From NCBI GenBank assembly GCA_020629815.1, contig JAHDCN010000008.1, forward strand, positions 1-18,025: a DNA stretch of 18,025 nt, written 5' to 3'. Made by a program: the position numbers and the translations under genes. This DNA is from Verrucomicrobiota bacterium (GTDB lineage: Bacteria; Verrucomicrobiota; Verrucomicrobiia; Verrucomicrobiales; DEV007). The notes beneath the pieces were generated by a model, which saw only the letters and a program-made list of their open reading frames with translations, made no database searches and was not told the DNA's origin. Below are positions 1 through 8,443 of the stretch, piece by piece. Each line of letters starts with the position of its first letter. The first letter of the stretch is position 1.

Positions 1-1157
1 TCCTTGTTTTCCTTCTGTTCGTTACCACCGCAATCAAAGCCAACGAAATCGAGATCCACTTCGATGGAACCGAGGCCGACAGTAATCTCGGCGATGTCGG
101 CTGGAGCCTGACGGAGCGAAAAGACGGGGGCTTTCTTCTGGTCGGCGAACACCTGCTCGATGAAAAGGTAGACAGTTACAACCGGAAAGCGCTGCTGATC
201 GTCACCGATGCCGCCGGGAAGCCGCTAAAGCGGATCGACATCCCGGGTTTCACGCATGCGGGTCGGATTCGCCAAGTGAAAGACGACCTTTTTGTCATCG
301 CCGGAAATCGCAAGGGCTCGGGAGCCAGCATCATTTTCACTGACAGCGACGGCAACTTCGTCAATGACCGCGGAAATGTTTCCGACTCAACCAATCGTCC
401 GACTTCTGCAAACGATGCGATCCAAACTGCGGATGGTGGCTATCTCGTAGCCTGCAAGGAAAGCATGAATGGCTTTCTCACCAAGCTCGACCCGGAGCTG
501 AAAACCGAATGGGCCACTCCGGCATTGGAAAACATGCACTACATCAAAAGCGCGGTGCAGGGTCCGGCAGGAGATTACTTCATGGTCGGGCAAAACGGAC
601 CGGGCAAAGGAATCTTTGTCGCTCACTGGAGTGCCGAAGGAAAACTACTCAAGCAGCACATCCATTTGATCGATAAAAGCACCAACAAGGGACGACGAAT
701 TCTTTTGAACCGGGACGGCGAACTGGTGATCACCGGAATGCTCGGTTCCGGTGGGCGCGGCCACTACCTGTTTTTGCGTCTCGACCCGAAAGACATCACC
801 ACACCGATTCTCCACGCCCGGGTCGATCCGAAAACGGCCGTATCCAACTACGGGCAGGCGATGACCCAGTGTCGTGACGGCAGCTACATCATCGCCGGAC
901 GATCCGGAAGAGAGGGCACTCACCTGCTGTCGATGGTTCGGGTCAACGAAAAGGGCGAAATCATCGCCGGTCCAAAGTATTTTGGGGTGAACTCCGAAAC
1001 CAGCGGCGAGGCGGGATACGATGTGATCGAATGCCGCGATGGATCAATTGCGGTGGTGGGTGTGTATGGCACGACTCTCTCGAAAGAGAACAACATTACT
1101 GACGTCACTTCCTCAGCAGACTTCTACCTGGTGAAAACAAGGTTGGAAAAAAACTGA
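1..1157 (+). CDS. Secreted beta-propeller-like repeat protein, 5' end cut by window edge
   Basis: The frame is open from base 3 to the TGA at 1155-1157, giving 384 visible residues, so the true start lies left of the window. The first visible residues (LVFLLFVTTAIKANE) look like the hydrophobic core and cleavage region of a signal peptide, so only a few residues are probably missing and the protein is likely exported. A motif of the form DG-x-[FYI]-x-[VI]-x-G recurs at visible residues about 41, 94, 144, 191, 238, 292 and 346 (for example DGGFLLVG, DGSYIIAG, DGSIAVVG). This spacing of about 50 residues is typical of blades in a beta-propeller. No catalytic residues are recognised, and a binding or scaffold role is only a guess. 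A GTG at 276 is in frame but is not the start, because coding-like sequence with a signal peptide continues upstream. It precedes the thioredoxin gene by 40 bp. Confidence 0.75.
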   Translation, partial: LVFLLFVTTAIKANEIEIHFDGTEADSNLGDVGWSLTERKDGGFLLVGEHLLDEKVDSYNRKALLIVTDAAGKPLKRIDIPGFTHAGRIRQVKDDLFVIAGNRKGSGASIIFTDSDGNFVNDRGNVSDSTNRPTSANDAIQTADGGYLVACKESMNGFLTKLDPELKTEWATPALENMHYIKSAVQGPAGDYFMVGQNGPGKGIFVAHWSAEGKLLKQHIHLIDKSTNKGRRILLNRDGELVITGMLGSGGRGHYLFLRLDPKDITTPILHARVDPKTAVSNYGQAMTQCRDGSYIIAGRSGREGTHLLSMVRVNEKGEIIAGPKYFGVNSETSGEAGYDVIECRDGSIAVVGVYGTTLSKENNITDVTSSADFYLVKTRLEKN

Positions 1158-1197
1158 AAGAAAACCGATGCTGAAACGTCTTATTTGTATCAACGCT

Positions 1198-1701
1198 ATG
1201 AAAACACTCCGAATTCTATTACCTCTCGCGGCCCTTCTGGCTACTTCCGTTTCGTTCGGACAGGATAAGTCAGTCACGGAAATCCTTCCTGCCAAATTGC
1301 ACAATGCTAAAGGCGAAGAAGTGGATGCTGCTGACCTGAAAGGGAAAACCGTTGCTTTGTATTTCTCCGCTCACTGGTGCCCTCCGTGCCGGATGTTTAC
1401 TCCGTCGCTGGTGAAATTTCGTGACGCCAATGCAGAGAACGATTTCGAAATCGTGTTCGCCTCTCTCGACAATTCCGATGAGGAGAAATCCAAGTATATC
1501 GATGAAGCCGAGATGAAGTGGCTCACCATCCCGGGTGCGCGCAGCGAAGATACCCAAAAGCTGGCTGAGAAGTACGGCGTTCGCGGTATTCCTGCTCTCA
1601 TCGTTCTGGATGCAGAAGGAAATCTGGTTACCGCAGACGGTCGCAGCGATGTGAGCGGCGATCCTGAAGGTGCCTTGAAAAAGTGGCAGAAAAAATCCTG
1701 A
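1198..1701 (+). CDS. Exported thioredoxin-like (nucleoredoxin/TlpA type) protein
   Basis: This is a thioredoxin-fold protein of 167 residues, probably a periplasmic thiol-disulfide oxidoreductase. Residues 1-21 form a signal peptide (basic MKTLR start, then a leucine/alanine-rich core, cleavage near SFGQ). The redox motif WCPPC is at residues 60-64, followed by the strand FEIVFASLDNSDEE and the cis-proline region RGIPALIVLD. The longer variant of the redox core with the LDNSDEE segment resembles tryparedoxin/nucleoredoxin proteins common in PVC bacteria. An in-frame ATG at 1168 would add ten residues. The ATG at 1198 is preferred because it gives a clean signal peptide. Neither start has a good Shine-Dalgarno sequence. 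A strong terminator follows at 1726-1760. The substrate cannot be told from sequence. Confidence 0.85.
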   Translation: MKTLRILLPLAALLATSVSFGQDKSVTEILPAKLHNAKGEEVDAADLKGKTVALYFSAHWCPPCRMFTPSLVKFRDANAENDFEIVFASLDNSDEEKSKYIDEAEMKWLTIPGARSEDTQKLAEKYGVRGIPALIVLDAEGNLVTADGRSDVSGDPEGALKKWQKKS

Positions 1702-1725
1702 TTTCTTCTTCCTGTAAATCTTTCG

Positions 1726-1760
1726 AAAGGCAATCCCGTTGCGACGGGGTTGCCTTTTTT
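1726..1760 (+). terminator. Intrinsic terminator after the thioredoxin gene
   Basis: The left arm at 1726-1739 (aaaggcaatcccgt) pairs along its whole length with 1744-1757, with one G-T wobble, around a 4-nt tgcg loop. The right arm runs into a T tract ending at 1760. It lies 24 bp after the thioredoxin stop and before the next gene on the same strand. A start codon at 1739 for the downstream gene would fall inside this hairpin and is therefore unlikely. Confidence 0.9.
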
Positions 1761-1795
1761 ATTGGTGGATTCGTGAAACACCGGTATCCGTTTGC

Positions 1796-2455
1796 ATGAC
1801 ACACTTTGGCGTCCTGTTTGATCTCGACGGAACTCTTCTCGATACTCTGGAGGATTTGGCTACCTCGGGGAACGAAGTCCTTGCTGCACGAGGATGTCCG
1901 ACCCATTCCAAAGAAGCGTACAAGACCTTTATCGGAAACGGGATGACCAATTTGATTTGCACGATTTTTCCCGAAGCAGATCGCCCGGAGACGGAAGAAG
2001 AAATTGCCGAAGCGCTTGCTGAGTATCGCGCCGCTTATGGCCGCAATTGGACCAACACGACCTGTGCGTTTCCCGGCATTCGGGAATTGCTCACTGAGCT
2101 GGAGAAAACTGGAATCCCGATTGGAGTCGTCTCCAACAAATCACACGACTTTACCGTGAAGTGTGTAGAAGAGTTCCTCCCGGACTGGGAATGGAGCGCT
2201 GTGCTGGGCCACCGGGAAGGAGCAGAAAAGAAACCTCATCCCCAGGGTGCTCTGGAAGCTGCGGAAAAATTGGGTCTCCCACCTGAGCGCTGCCTGTTTG
2301 TCGGCGACTCCGACGTCGATATGATGACCGCAGTCAATGCGGGCATGCAGGCAGTCGGGGTGGAGTGGGGGTTTCGTTCTACAGAAGAGCTCCAGCAGGC
2401 CGGCGCTACCGAAATTCTGGCAACGCCGGGCGACTTGCTGAATCTTCTGCGATAG
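1796..2455 (+). CDS. gph: HAD-superfamily phosphatase, phosphoglycolate phosphatase type
   Basis: A 219-residue hydrolase of HAD subfamily I, probably removing phosphate from 2-phosphoglycolate or a similar small phosphoester in the cytoplasm. Motif I is FDLDGTLLDT (residues 8-17), with the nucleophile aspartate and the acid/base aspartate two residues later. Motif II is VVSNKS, motif III is the lysine of EKKPHP, and motif IV is FVGDSDVDM. An alpha-helical cap lies between motifs I and II. Length and motif order match Gph. The same frame opens at 1739, but that region is the upstream terminator. The ATG at 1796 sits directly before MTHFGVLFDLDGT, as expected for the family. The exact substrate is not proven, since pyrophosphatase PpaX and other HAD enzymes look alike. 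It converges with the DUF1080 gene across a 9-bp gap. Confidence 0.82.
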   Translation: MTHFGVLFDLDGTLLDTLEDLATSGNEVLAARGCPTHSKEAYKTFIGNGMTNLICTIFPEADRPETEEEIAEALAEYRAAYGRNWTNTTCAFPGIRELLTELEKTGIPIGVVSNKSHDFTVKCVEEFLPDWEWSAVLGHREGAEKKPHPQGALEAAEKLGLPPERCLFVGDSDVDMMTAVNAGMQAVGVEWGFRSTEELQQAGATEILATPGDLLNLLR

Positions 2456-2464
2456 CAGGAAAAC

Positions 2465-3178
2465 TTACAGCTCCTTGATTTTGATATTGCGCCAGGCCAC
2501 ATCAAACGGGCCGGTGCCTTTCTTGATGCCGTGAACCTGAAGGCCGATGTGACCCTTGGGATGCGTCTTGTAGATTCCCTCATCGCTGAGGTCGGCGACG
2601 GCATTGCCGTTAATGAAGGTCTGGATGCGCACGCCTTTCGCTACGATTCGGAACTGATTCCACTCTCCGTTTTTCATGAAATCATGAGAATGCTCCTTAT
2701 CCTGCGGCTCGGGTGACAACCAGCCGCGACCGGTGGCTTCGCCATAAATGTAGGCAGACTGTCCGGGTGAGGATTCAATTTCGACTTGAGGACCATGGAG
2801 GCGATTCAGATCCTTAGCGGGTTTCCCGTTTTTGCCAGTGTTGGCCAAATCTTCTTCGGTCTTCTCACGAGAGCGAATCTGGCAGCCGGAGTTCAGTGAG
2901 TCGTGCACTTTCACCTCGAACTGCAGCTCGAAGTCGCCGTATTGCTTTTCGCTGATCAGGAAGGTGTTTGGGCTGCCTTCTACCGTTTCACCGCGGATTG
3001 CTCCGTCAACGACTTCGTAGGTTGCTGTTCCCAAAGTCGAAGGTTTCCAGCCGTTGAGGGTTTTTCCGTCAAACAAGGACGTCCATTCTTCTGTTGCTTG
3101 TGCCTGGCCGGTAGCCTGTTCACAGGATGGGAGGACAGCCAATGCGGCGATTCCGAGGGCGAAGTAGATTGCTTTCAT
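2465..3178 (-). CDS. DUF1080 (3-keto-disaccharide hydrolase domain) lipoprotein
   Basis: A 237-residue protein with a lipoprotein signal peptide. The hydrophobic stretch FALGIAALAVLPSC ends at a lipobox with the acylated cysteine at residue 19. The rest is a single DUF1080 domain, beginning EEWTSLFDGKTLNGW, a hallmark start, and ending in the strands FDVAWRNIKIKEL. The fold is a concanavalin-like beta sandwich found in very many secreted proteins of Verrucomicrobiota, Planctomycetota and Bacteroidota. Some members cleave 3-keto-glycosides, and many are of unknown function. The frame extends upstream to 3328, but that part crosses into the divergent rlmD gene. The ATG at 3178 gives the proper signal peptide. 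It is divergent from rlmD with a 143-bp spacer. Confidence 0.85.
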   Translation of the reverse strand: MKAIYFALGIAALAVLPSCEQATGQAQATEEWTSLFDGKTLNGWKPSTLGTATYEVVDGAIRGETVEGSPNTFLISEKQYGDFELQFEVKVHDSLNSGCQIRSREKTEEDLANTGKNGKPAKDLNRLHGPQVEIESSPGQSAYIYGEATGRGWLSPEPQDKEHSHDFMKNGEWNQFRIVAKGVRIQTFINGNAVADLSDEGIYKTHPKGHIGLQVHGIKKGTGPFDVAWRNIKIKEL

Positions 3179-3321
3179 AGAGTAAAAAAACTGGCCCGAA
3201 CTGTATCGGTGGTTTTTCGACGGCACAAGTCCCATCCGGAAAGGAAACGCGGGATGTTCCACTTGCTGAATTTGGCGAGCAGCGCGACAATCCGCCCGAT
3301 TGGCAATCACCAATATTTCGT

Positions 3322-4587
3322 ATGTCACGCCGCCCGAAAAAATTTCATCCTGAGCCCTTCGACTATCACGAGGAAGTCGAGTTGGAGATCGATTCTCTCA
3401 CCAATCTAGGTCACGGGGTGGGAAGAGTGAATGACTGGGTGGTGTTCGTGCCTTTCGCCCTGCCCGGTGAAACCGTGCTGGCTCGCGTTTATCGAAATAC
3501 CAAGACCTATTCCGATGCCGACCTGATCGAAGTTCGCAAACCCAGTCCGGAACGAGTCGATCCGCGCTGTGATTTGTTCGGACAATGTGGAGGATGCCAA
3601 TATCAGAACTTGTCCTACGAAGCTCAGCTTCGCTGGAAACAGGAGCAAGTTGGCGAGCTTTTGCAACGAATGGCGGGAATCGAGTTCCCGGTAAATCCTG
3701 TGCATGCCTCTCCGGTGGAATACGGCTACCGATCCAAGATCACACCGCACTTTCAGCGTCCGCGCGATGGCAAAATTTCTGCGATCGGTTTTCTGCTGCA
3801 GGGTCGCCGTGGACAGATTATCGATGTCGAACATTGCCCGATCGCATCGGAGACGATTAACGAAAAGCTGATCGAGGTTCGACGCGAAGCTCATGAGCGT
3901 GCTGCTTTTTATAAAAAAGGAGCCACCCTGTTGCTGCGCGATTCACTCGACGGGGAAGTTTGTACCGATCACACCGTAATGTGCGAGCAAATGGTGGGAG
4001 ACTTGAGGTTTTCCTTTCACGCCGGCGAATTTTTTCAGAACAACCCGCATATTCTTCCTGCCTTCGCTGACCACGTCGTGAACGAAGCACTGGGTGCCCC
4101 TGACTCAACAGGGTTAGGTCAGGGACCTAACAGGGTTGGGTCGTCGACTGTACCCTATTTGATCGATGCCTATTGCGGTTCCGGTCTGTTTTGCTTGAGT
4201 GGCGCTTCCCGTTTCTCGGAGACAGTGGGGATCGAGATCAGCGAATCCTCCATCGACTGGGCACGCCGAAACGCTGAGCAAAACGATATCGAGAATTGCC
4301 GGTTCATTCAGGGCGACGCGACTTCAATTTTTTCCGAAGTGGAGTTTCCACCGGAGCAATGCGCCGTCGTGATCGATCCGCCACGCAAGGGAAGCAGTCC
4401 GGAGTTTTTGCAGCAATTGATCGACTTTGGCCCGGCCCGGGTAGTCTATGTTTCGTGCAACCCCGCAACACAGGTTCGCGATTTGGAATTGTTGAGAGAT
4501 GCTTTCGAGATCGAGAAGATTCAACCGTTCGATCTGTTTCCGCAGACCAGGCATCTGGAGTGTGTAGTGACACTGCGGCGCAAATAA
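3322..4587 (+). CDS. rlmD: 23S rRNA (uracil-C5)-methyltransferase, RlmD/RumA family, with an in-frame repeat insertion
   Basis: A 421-residue SAM-dependent RNA m5U methyltransferase. An N-terminal TRAM-like RNA-binding domain spans about residues 16-72. Cysteines 83, 89, 92 and 172 (CGGCQYQNL; EHCPIA) form the expected [4Fe-4S] site. The SAM motif is IDAYCGSG (281-288), followed by IDPPRKG (351-357), the catalytic cysteine in VSCNP (C379) and the general base glutamate in HLEC (E413). By motifs it fits RlmD, although RlmCD or a related paralogue specificity cannot be excluded. Residues about 260-279 are encoded by a copy of a 59-nt palindromic repeat (4098-4156). From family memory, the segment between FFQxN and the SAM motif is about 23 residues in E. 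coli RlmD. Here it is 39. The frame is kept, all catalytic motifs remain, and the enzyme is probably active. It converges with zwf across 5 bp. Confidence 0.85.
   Translation: MSRRPKKFHPEPFDYHEEVELEIDSLTNLGHGVGRVNDWVVFVPFALPGETVLARVYRNTKTYSDADLIEVRKPSPERVDPRCDLFGQCGGCQYQNLSYEAQLRWKQEQVGELLQRMAGIEFPVNPVHASPVEYGYRSKITPHFQRPRDGKISAIGFLLQGRRGQIIDVEHCPIASETINEKLIEVRREAHERAAFYKKGATLLLRDSLDGEVCTDHTVMCEQMVGDLRFSFHAGEFFQNNPHILPAFADHVVNEALGAPDSTGLGQGPNRVGSSTVPYLIDAYCGSGLFCLSGASRFSETVGIEISESSIDWARRNAEQNDIENCRFIQGDATSIFSEVEFPPEQCAVVIDPPRKGSSPEFLQQLIDFGPARVVYVSCNPATQVRDLELLRDAFEIEKIQPFDLFPQTRHLECVVTLRRK
4098..4156 (+). repeat. Palindromic repeat copy A, inside rlmD
   Basis: Fifty-nine bases aligning without gaps to 17299-17357, with the first 20 identical (ccctgactcaacagggttag) and about 46 of 59 identical overall by hand count. 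Three adjacent hairpins can be drawn. H1 is 4098-4113 (ccctg/caggg). H2 is 4114-4130 (ttaggtc/gacctaa, perfect, loop agg). H3 is 4132-4156 (agggt/accct outer, ggtc/gact inner). The copy is read through in frame by rlmD as residues about 260-279. The family is not one I can name. Confidence 0.85.
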
Positions 4588-4592
4588 TCCCG

Positions 4593-6125
4593 TTACAATC
4601 GCCGCCACTCGCGGCCGTCCTGCTCGATCAGCAAATCCGCCTCTTTCGGTCCCCACGAGCCGGCCGGGTATTCTGCCATCTTCGGTGGGTCACTGGACTT
4701 GTGCCAGGCGTCTTCGATCTGATCGATGTATTTCCAAGCAGTTTCCACTTCATCTTTCCGGGCGAACAGGGTCGCGTCCCCGGCCATAGAATCGAGCAGC
4801 AGACGCTCGTATGCCTCGGGACTGCTTTTGCCGAAACTGGTCTGATAGCGAAAGTCCATCTTCACCGGTTGTAGCAACGCAGCGGGTCCCGGACGTTTAG
4901 ATCGCATGCCCAGCGAAATTCCTTCGTCTGGCTGAATCCGGATCACCAACACGTTCCCCGGCATTGCTTCGGCGCCGCTCAGTGCATTGAAAAGCACGTT
5001 GGGTGCGTGTTTGAAATGAATGGAAATCTCGGTGCCTTTTTTCGGCAGGCGTTTGCCCATGCGCACGTAAAACGGCACACCTTCCCAGCGCCAGTTATCG
5101 ATGAAAATCCGCAGAGCTACGTAACTCTCTGTCATCGATCCGGGATCCACGCGATCTTCGCGCCGATAAGCGGGAACTTCTTCGCCATTCACGGTTCCGG
5201 CGGTGTACTGAGCTCGCACGACGTTTTCCGCTACGTCTTCCGGAGTAAGCGGTCGGAGGCACTTCATCACTTTCACCTTTTCGTCCCGGACGCCGTCTGC
5301 GCTCAGGTCGGCGGGAGGTTCCATGGCAATCAGGCTAACCAGCTGCAAGAGGTGATTTTGCACCATATCGCGAAGCGCGCCGGACTTGTCGTAGTAGCCA
5401 CCGCGGCCACCTTCCATACCAAAGTGCTCGGCACAGGTGACTTGTATGTGGTCGATGCAGCGGTTGTTCCAAAGTAGTTCAAACAGGGCATTGGCAAAGC
5501 GCAGGACCATGATGTTCTGCGCGGTCTCTTTGCCAAGGTAGTGGTCGATCCGATAAGTATCGCGCTCCTGAAAGGTGTTGTTGACCGTTTGATTCAAGTG
5601 CTGGGCGGTTGCGAGATCAGTGCCGAAGGGCTTTTCCACCACAGCGCGGCACCATCCGTTTTTCGATTCGTTGAGCCCGGAATCTTTCAGGTGCAGAAGA
5701 ATGTCGTCAAAAAACTCGGGTGCCGAAGCGAGGTAAAACAACCGATTCGGGCTGGCGCCTTCCTCTTCCATTTTGTCGAGGCGTTCCTTGAGACGATGAT
5801 ACCCCTCTGCGTCGTTAAAATTGCTCTCGTGATAGGTGATGCTTTGCGCGAACTGTTCCCAGAGGCCGTCGTCGTGACCCTGGCGGGAGACTTTTTTGTT
5901 TAATTCCTCGAGTCCTTCGCGAAAGATTTCATCGGTTTTCTCGCGGCGCGCAAAACCGACTACTTTTAGGCCTACCGGCAAGTCGCCATCGGCAGCAAGG
6001 TTGTAGAGTGCCGGAATTAGTTTGCGGTGAGTCAGATCTCCGGTGGCACCAAAAATGACCAACACACAGGCTTCCGGGCGGTTGCGCATATCAAGATCGT
6101 CTTCGCGAAAAGGATTTTCTTCCAT
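4593..6125 (-). CDS. zwf: Glucose-6-phosphate 1-dehydrogenase
   Basis: A 510-residue enzyme oxidising glucose 6-phosphate to 6-phosphogluconolactone with NAD(P)+, the first step of the oxidative pentose phosphate and Entner-Doudoroff routes. The dinucleotide-binding motif is FGATGDLTHRK (residues 25-35). EKPFGTD is at 164-170, and the substrate-binding and catalytic signature RIDHYLGKE is at 192-200. Length is normal for the family. The ATG at 6125 gives a short N-terminal extension. An in-frame ATG at codon 13 is an alternative. The usual partners pgl, gnd or opcA are not adjacent. The gene stands alone, divergent from recF with a 115-bp spacer and convergent with rlmD. Confidence 0.96.
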   Translation of the reverse strand: MEENPFREDDLDMRNRPEACVLVIFGATGDLTHRKLIPALYNLAADGDLPVGLKVVGFARREKTDEIFREGLEELNKKVSRQGHDDGLWEQFAQSITYHESNFNDAEGYHRLKERLDKMEEEGASPNRLFYLASAPEFFDDILLHLKDSGLNESKNGWCRAVVEKPFGTDLATAQHLNQTVNNTFQERDTYRIDHYLGKETAQNIMVLRFANALFELLWNNRCIDHIQVTCAEHFGMEGGRGGYYDKSGALRDMVQNHLLQLVSLIAMEPPADLSADGVRDEKVKVMKCLRPLTPEDVAENVVRAQYTAGTVNGEEVPAYRREDRVDPGSMTESYVALRIFIDNWRWEGVPFYVRMGKRLPKKGTEISIHFKHAPNVLFNALSGAEAMPGNVLVIRIQPDEGISLGMRSKRPGPAALLQPVKMDFRYQTSFGKSSPEAYERLLLDSMAGDATLFARKDEVETAWKYIDQIEDAWHKSSDPPKMAEYPAGSWGPKEADLLIEQDGREWRRL

Positions 6126-6240
6126 CGGGGCAACGAAGCGACAGATTGAGACTCATTGCAAATGAATTGCGCCAGTCTGGCGAATGCTGTTTCCTCATGG
6201 ACTTGAAAACGAAACGTGAGAAGTTCGCTTTTCCGGGCTC

Positions 6241-7323
6241 ATGTATTTGTCCACGCTCAACCTGAATCAGTTTCGGTGTTTTGACTCTCTACGAGTCAAA
6301 CTGGAGCCGGGTATTTCGCTGTTTCATGGCAACAATGCTCAGGGCAAGACTTCTATTCTCGAGGCGATGTGTGTTTTGCTACGACTACAGAGCCCGCGAA
6401 CTTCTGCGTTGGCGGATTGCGCGAAGTTCGGCGGTGAGGAATTTGCCGTCGGTGGAACTCTGTCCGCCCCTCATGACGAGAGTGAATTGCGCATCCAGCA
6501 TCGCAAAGGACGACGACGGCTGTTCGTCGATGGCGAGCATCAGGGGCGAGGTGCCGCCTACCTGCGCTATTCTTCTTTGGTGGTCTGGATGGCGAATGAT
6601 GATCTGGCTTTGGTCCGCGGTGGTGGAGAAGGGCGACGGCGTTACCTGGATTTTATCGCTTCCCAGTTGTTCCCTCCTTATTTGCCGGCGCTGAAGGCTT
6701 ACGAGAAGGCGCTGCGCTCACGTAATTTTTTACTTAAGCGCGATGCCTCGCCAAAGTGGCCGGAAATCGATGCCTACACCCGCATCCTGGATGAACAGGG
6801 GAAGGTGATCACTCAGGTCCGCAGGGAAATCGTGACGCAGCTTTCACCTTTTGCCAACGCGGCGCAGAAGGAGATCAGCTGCGGTGGTGAAGAGATTCGT
6901 TTGGTTTATGAATCAGCATCCGGACCAGACGATGAAATCGGGGAATCCCTGCTCGCGAATCGGGACAATGAATTCAAAAAAAGGCGAACGTTGTTTGGGC
7001 CTCATCTGGATGATCTGGCTTTGCTACTCAACGAAATGCCTGCTGCGAAGTTTGCCAGCGAAGGCCAGCAGAGGACGTTGGCGCTGTCGTTGAAGCTGGC
7101 TCAGACTCGATTGTTTGTCGAAATGCAGCGCCAGGCCCCGCTGTTGTTGATCGATGATGTATTTGGTGAACTCGACCCGGAACGAAGAAACGCTCTGATG
7201 GCTGCGTGGCCCGCCGATTCGCAAAAGTTGATCACGACAACGAATCTCGACTGGTTGGACGACGAGTTCCGGGAAGCGCATCGCTTCCATGTGGAGGCAG
7301 CGGGAATCACTCAAGCGGAGTAG
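6241..7323 (+). CDS. recF: DNA replication and repair protein RecF
   Basis: A 360-residue ABC/SMC-type ATPase that acts with RecO and RecR to load RecA at single-strand gaps. The N-terminus MYLSTLNLNQFRCFDSL is typical. Walker A is GNNAQGKTS (residues 30-38), the ABC signature region is SEGQQRTLALSLKLA, and Walker B is LLLIDDVFGELDP (301-313). Length is normal. In many bacteria recF lies beside dnaA, dnaN and gyrB. Here it stands alone, between divergent zwf and convergent alr. The last 13 bp overlap the 3' end of alr on the other strand. No Shine-Dalgarno sequence is seen before the ATG. Confidence 0.94.
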   Translation: MYLSTLNLNQFRCFDSLRVKLEPGISLFHGNNAQGKTSILEAMCVLLRLQSPRTSALADCAKFGGEEFAVGGTLSAPHDESELRIQHRKGRRRLFVDGEHQGRGAAYLRYSSLVVWMANDDLALVRGGGEGRRRYLDFIASQLFPPYLPALKAYEKALRSRNFLLKRDASPKWPEIDAYTRILDEQGKVITQVRREIVTQLSPFANAAQKEISCGGEEIRLVYESASGPDDEIGESLLANRDNEFKKRRTLFGPHLDDLALLLNEMPAAKFASEGQQRTLALSLKLAQTRLFVEMQRQAPLLLIDDVFGELDPERRNALMAAWPADSQKLITTTNLDWLDDEFREAHRFHVEAAGITQAE

Positions 7324-8438
7324 ACCCGATCGACTCGGTTAGTCAGTCCAGTGAAAATTTCCCACGGAATCGTGGCGGCTTTTTGTGCCAGTTCATTTGC
7401 CGAAATCGACTCGTCTCCCTGCGAACCAAGGAGGACAACTTCGTCGCCGGGCTCGATCTGTTGCAAATGGCTTACATCGACAACGATTTGATCCATTGTT
7501 ACCCGGCCGAGAAGGGGACAGCGCTGCCCTTGAATCAAAACATCTGCCCCGGATCCCGTGAGGCTGCGCGGATAGCCATCTCCATAACCGACCGAGAGCG
7601 TTGCGACCCGGCAATCCTCCGGGCAGGAAAACGTTCGACCATAGCTGATGGTGTCGCCCCGTTTCATTTCACGCACCAGCGTAACCCGGGATTTCCAGGT
7701 GAGAACCGGTTGCAGGGATTGTTGGAATTCTGCAAGTGGCGATACTCCATAGAGCGCCAGTCCGGGGCGGGCGAGAGTAGCGAAGTCGATGTCGTTGTGA
7801 AATCCGAGAAGTCCGGCGCTGTTCGCCAGGTGTATGTGACAAGTTGCGTTCGCCGGGATCAACTTTCGAAACTGTTCGATTTGTTCACGGGTAAATGCTT
7901 TGTCTTCGTCAGCAGAGGGAAAGTGAGAGGCAATACCGCAAAGCTCACAGTGCTCGGAGTTTTCAATGGCCTGAAGTAGCTCATCCAATTGCCCCACAGG
8001 TGCCCCCATGCGACCCATCCCGGTGTCGAGGGCAATATGCAACTTTGCCACTCGACCGCAGTCATGAGCCGCCTTTTGGTATTCCAGAATCTCTGTTTTG
8101 CCGGACACTGTTACATGAAACCTGTCTGCCACTGCCTCGCATCGTTCAGAGGGAATCAACGGGCTCAGAATCAAAATATTACTGTCCGGAGCTACGGACT
8201 TCGCAGTCTTTGCCTCCCACAGATTGGCCACTCCAAACCAATCGGTTATTCTCTGAAGCGTCTGGACGACCTCGGCCAGGCCATGACCGTAGCCATCGGC
8301 CTTTACGATCGCCATAATCTGGCTCTCCGACTCGGTCGCTAAACCAAGGCAATGCTCTGCGTTCGCCTGTAGAGCGAGCAGATTGATCTCAGCCCAGCAG
8401 CGCGCCGGGGTGGCGGGGAAAGAAACCGACGAGGGCAC
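7311..8438 (-). CDS. alr: Alanine racemase
   Basis: A 375-residue pyridoxal-phosphate enzyme converting L-alanine to D-alanine for peptidoglycan. The PLP lysine is K46 in VKADGYGHG. The second catalytic residue is Y266 in ISYGRTF. GMGRMG, ARPGLALYGVSP and RVTMDQIVVDVS are family-conserved segments. Fold order is an N-terminal TIM barrel then a C-terminal beta domain. The start is GTG at 8438, only 5 bp after the stop of the CII-like regulator gene, so the two are very likely co-transcribed and perhaps translationally coupled. No ATG is available near the N-terminal motif. The 3' end overlaps recF by 13 bp. Confidence 0.95.
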   Translation of the reverse strand: MPSSVSFPATPARCWAEINLLALQANAEHCLGLATESESQIMAIVKADGYGHGLAEVVQTLQRITDWFGVANLWEAKTAKSVAPDSNILILSPLIPSERCEAVADRFHVTVSGKTEILEYQKAAHDCGRVAKLHIALDTGMGRMGAPVGQLDELLQAIENSEHCELCGIASHFPSADEDKAFTREQIEQFRKLIPANATCHIHLANSAGLLGFHNDIDFATLARPGLALYGVSPLAEFQQSLQPVLTWKSRVTLVREMKRGDTISYGRTFSCPEDCRVATLSVGYGDGYPRSLTGSGADVLIQGQRCPLLGRVTMDQIVVDVSHLQQIEPGDEVVLLGSQGDESISANELAQKAATIPWEIFTGLTNRVDRVYSA

Positions 8439-8443
8439 TCCGT

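Noticed and set aside
276..1157. Start at GTG 276 for the first gene
   Set aside because: The frame is open and coding-like to the window edge, with a signal peptide at the very start.
1739..1795. Upstream start for the phosphatase at 1739
   Set aside because: It would begin inside the terminator hairpin, and the added residues do not resemble the family.
3299..3316. Inverted repeat attgg/ccaat in the DUF1080-rlmD spacer as an operator
   Set aside because: Only five base pairs around a 6-nt loop, which is expected by chance.
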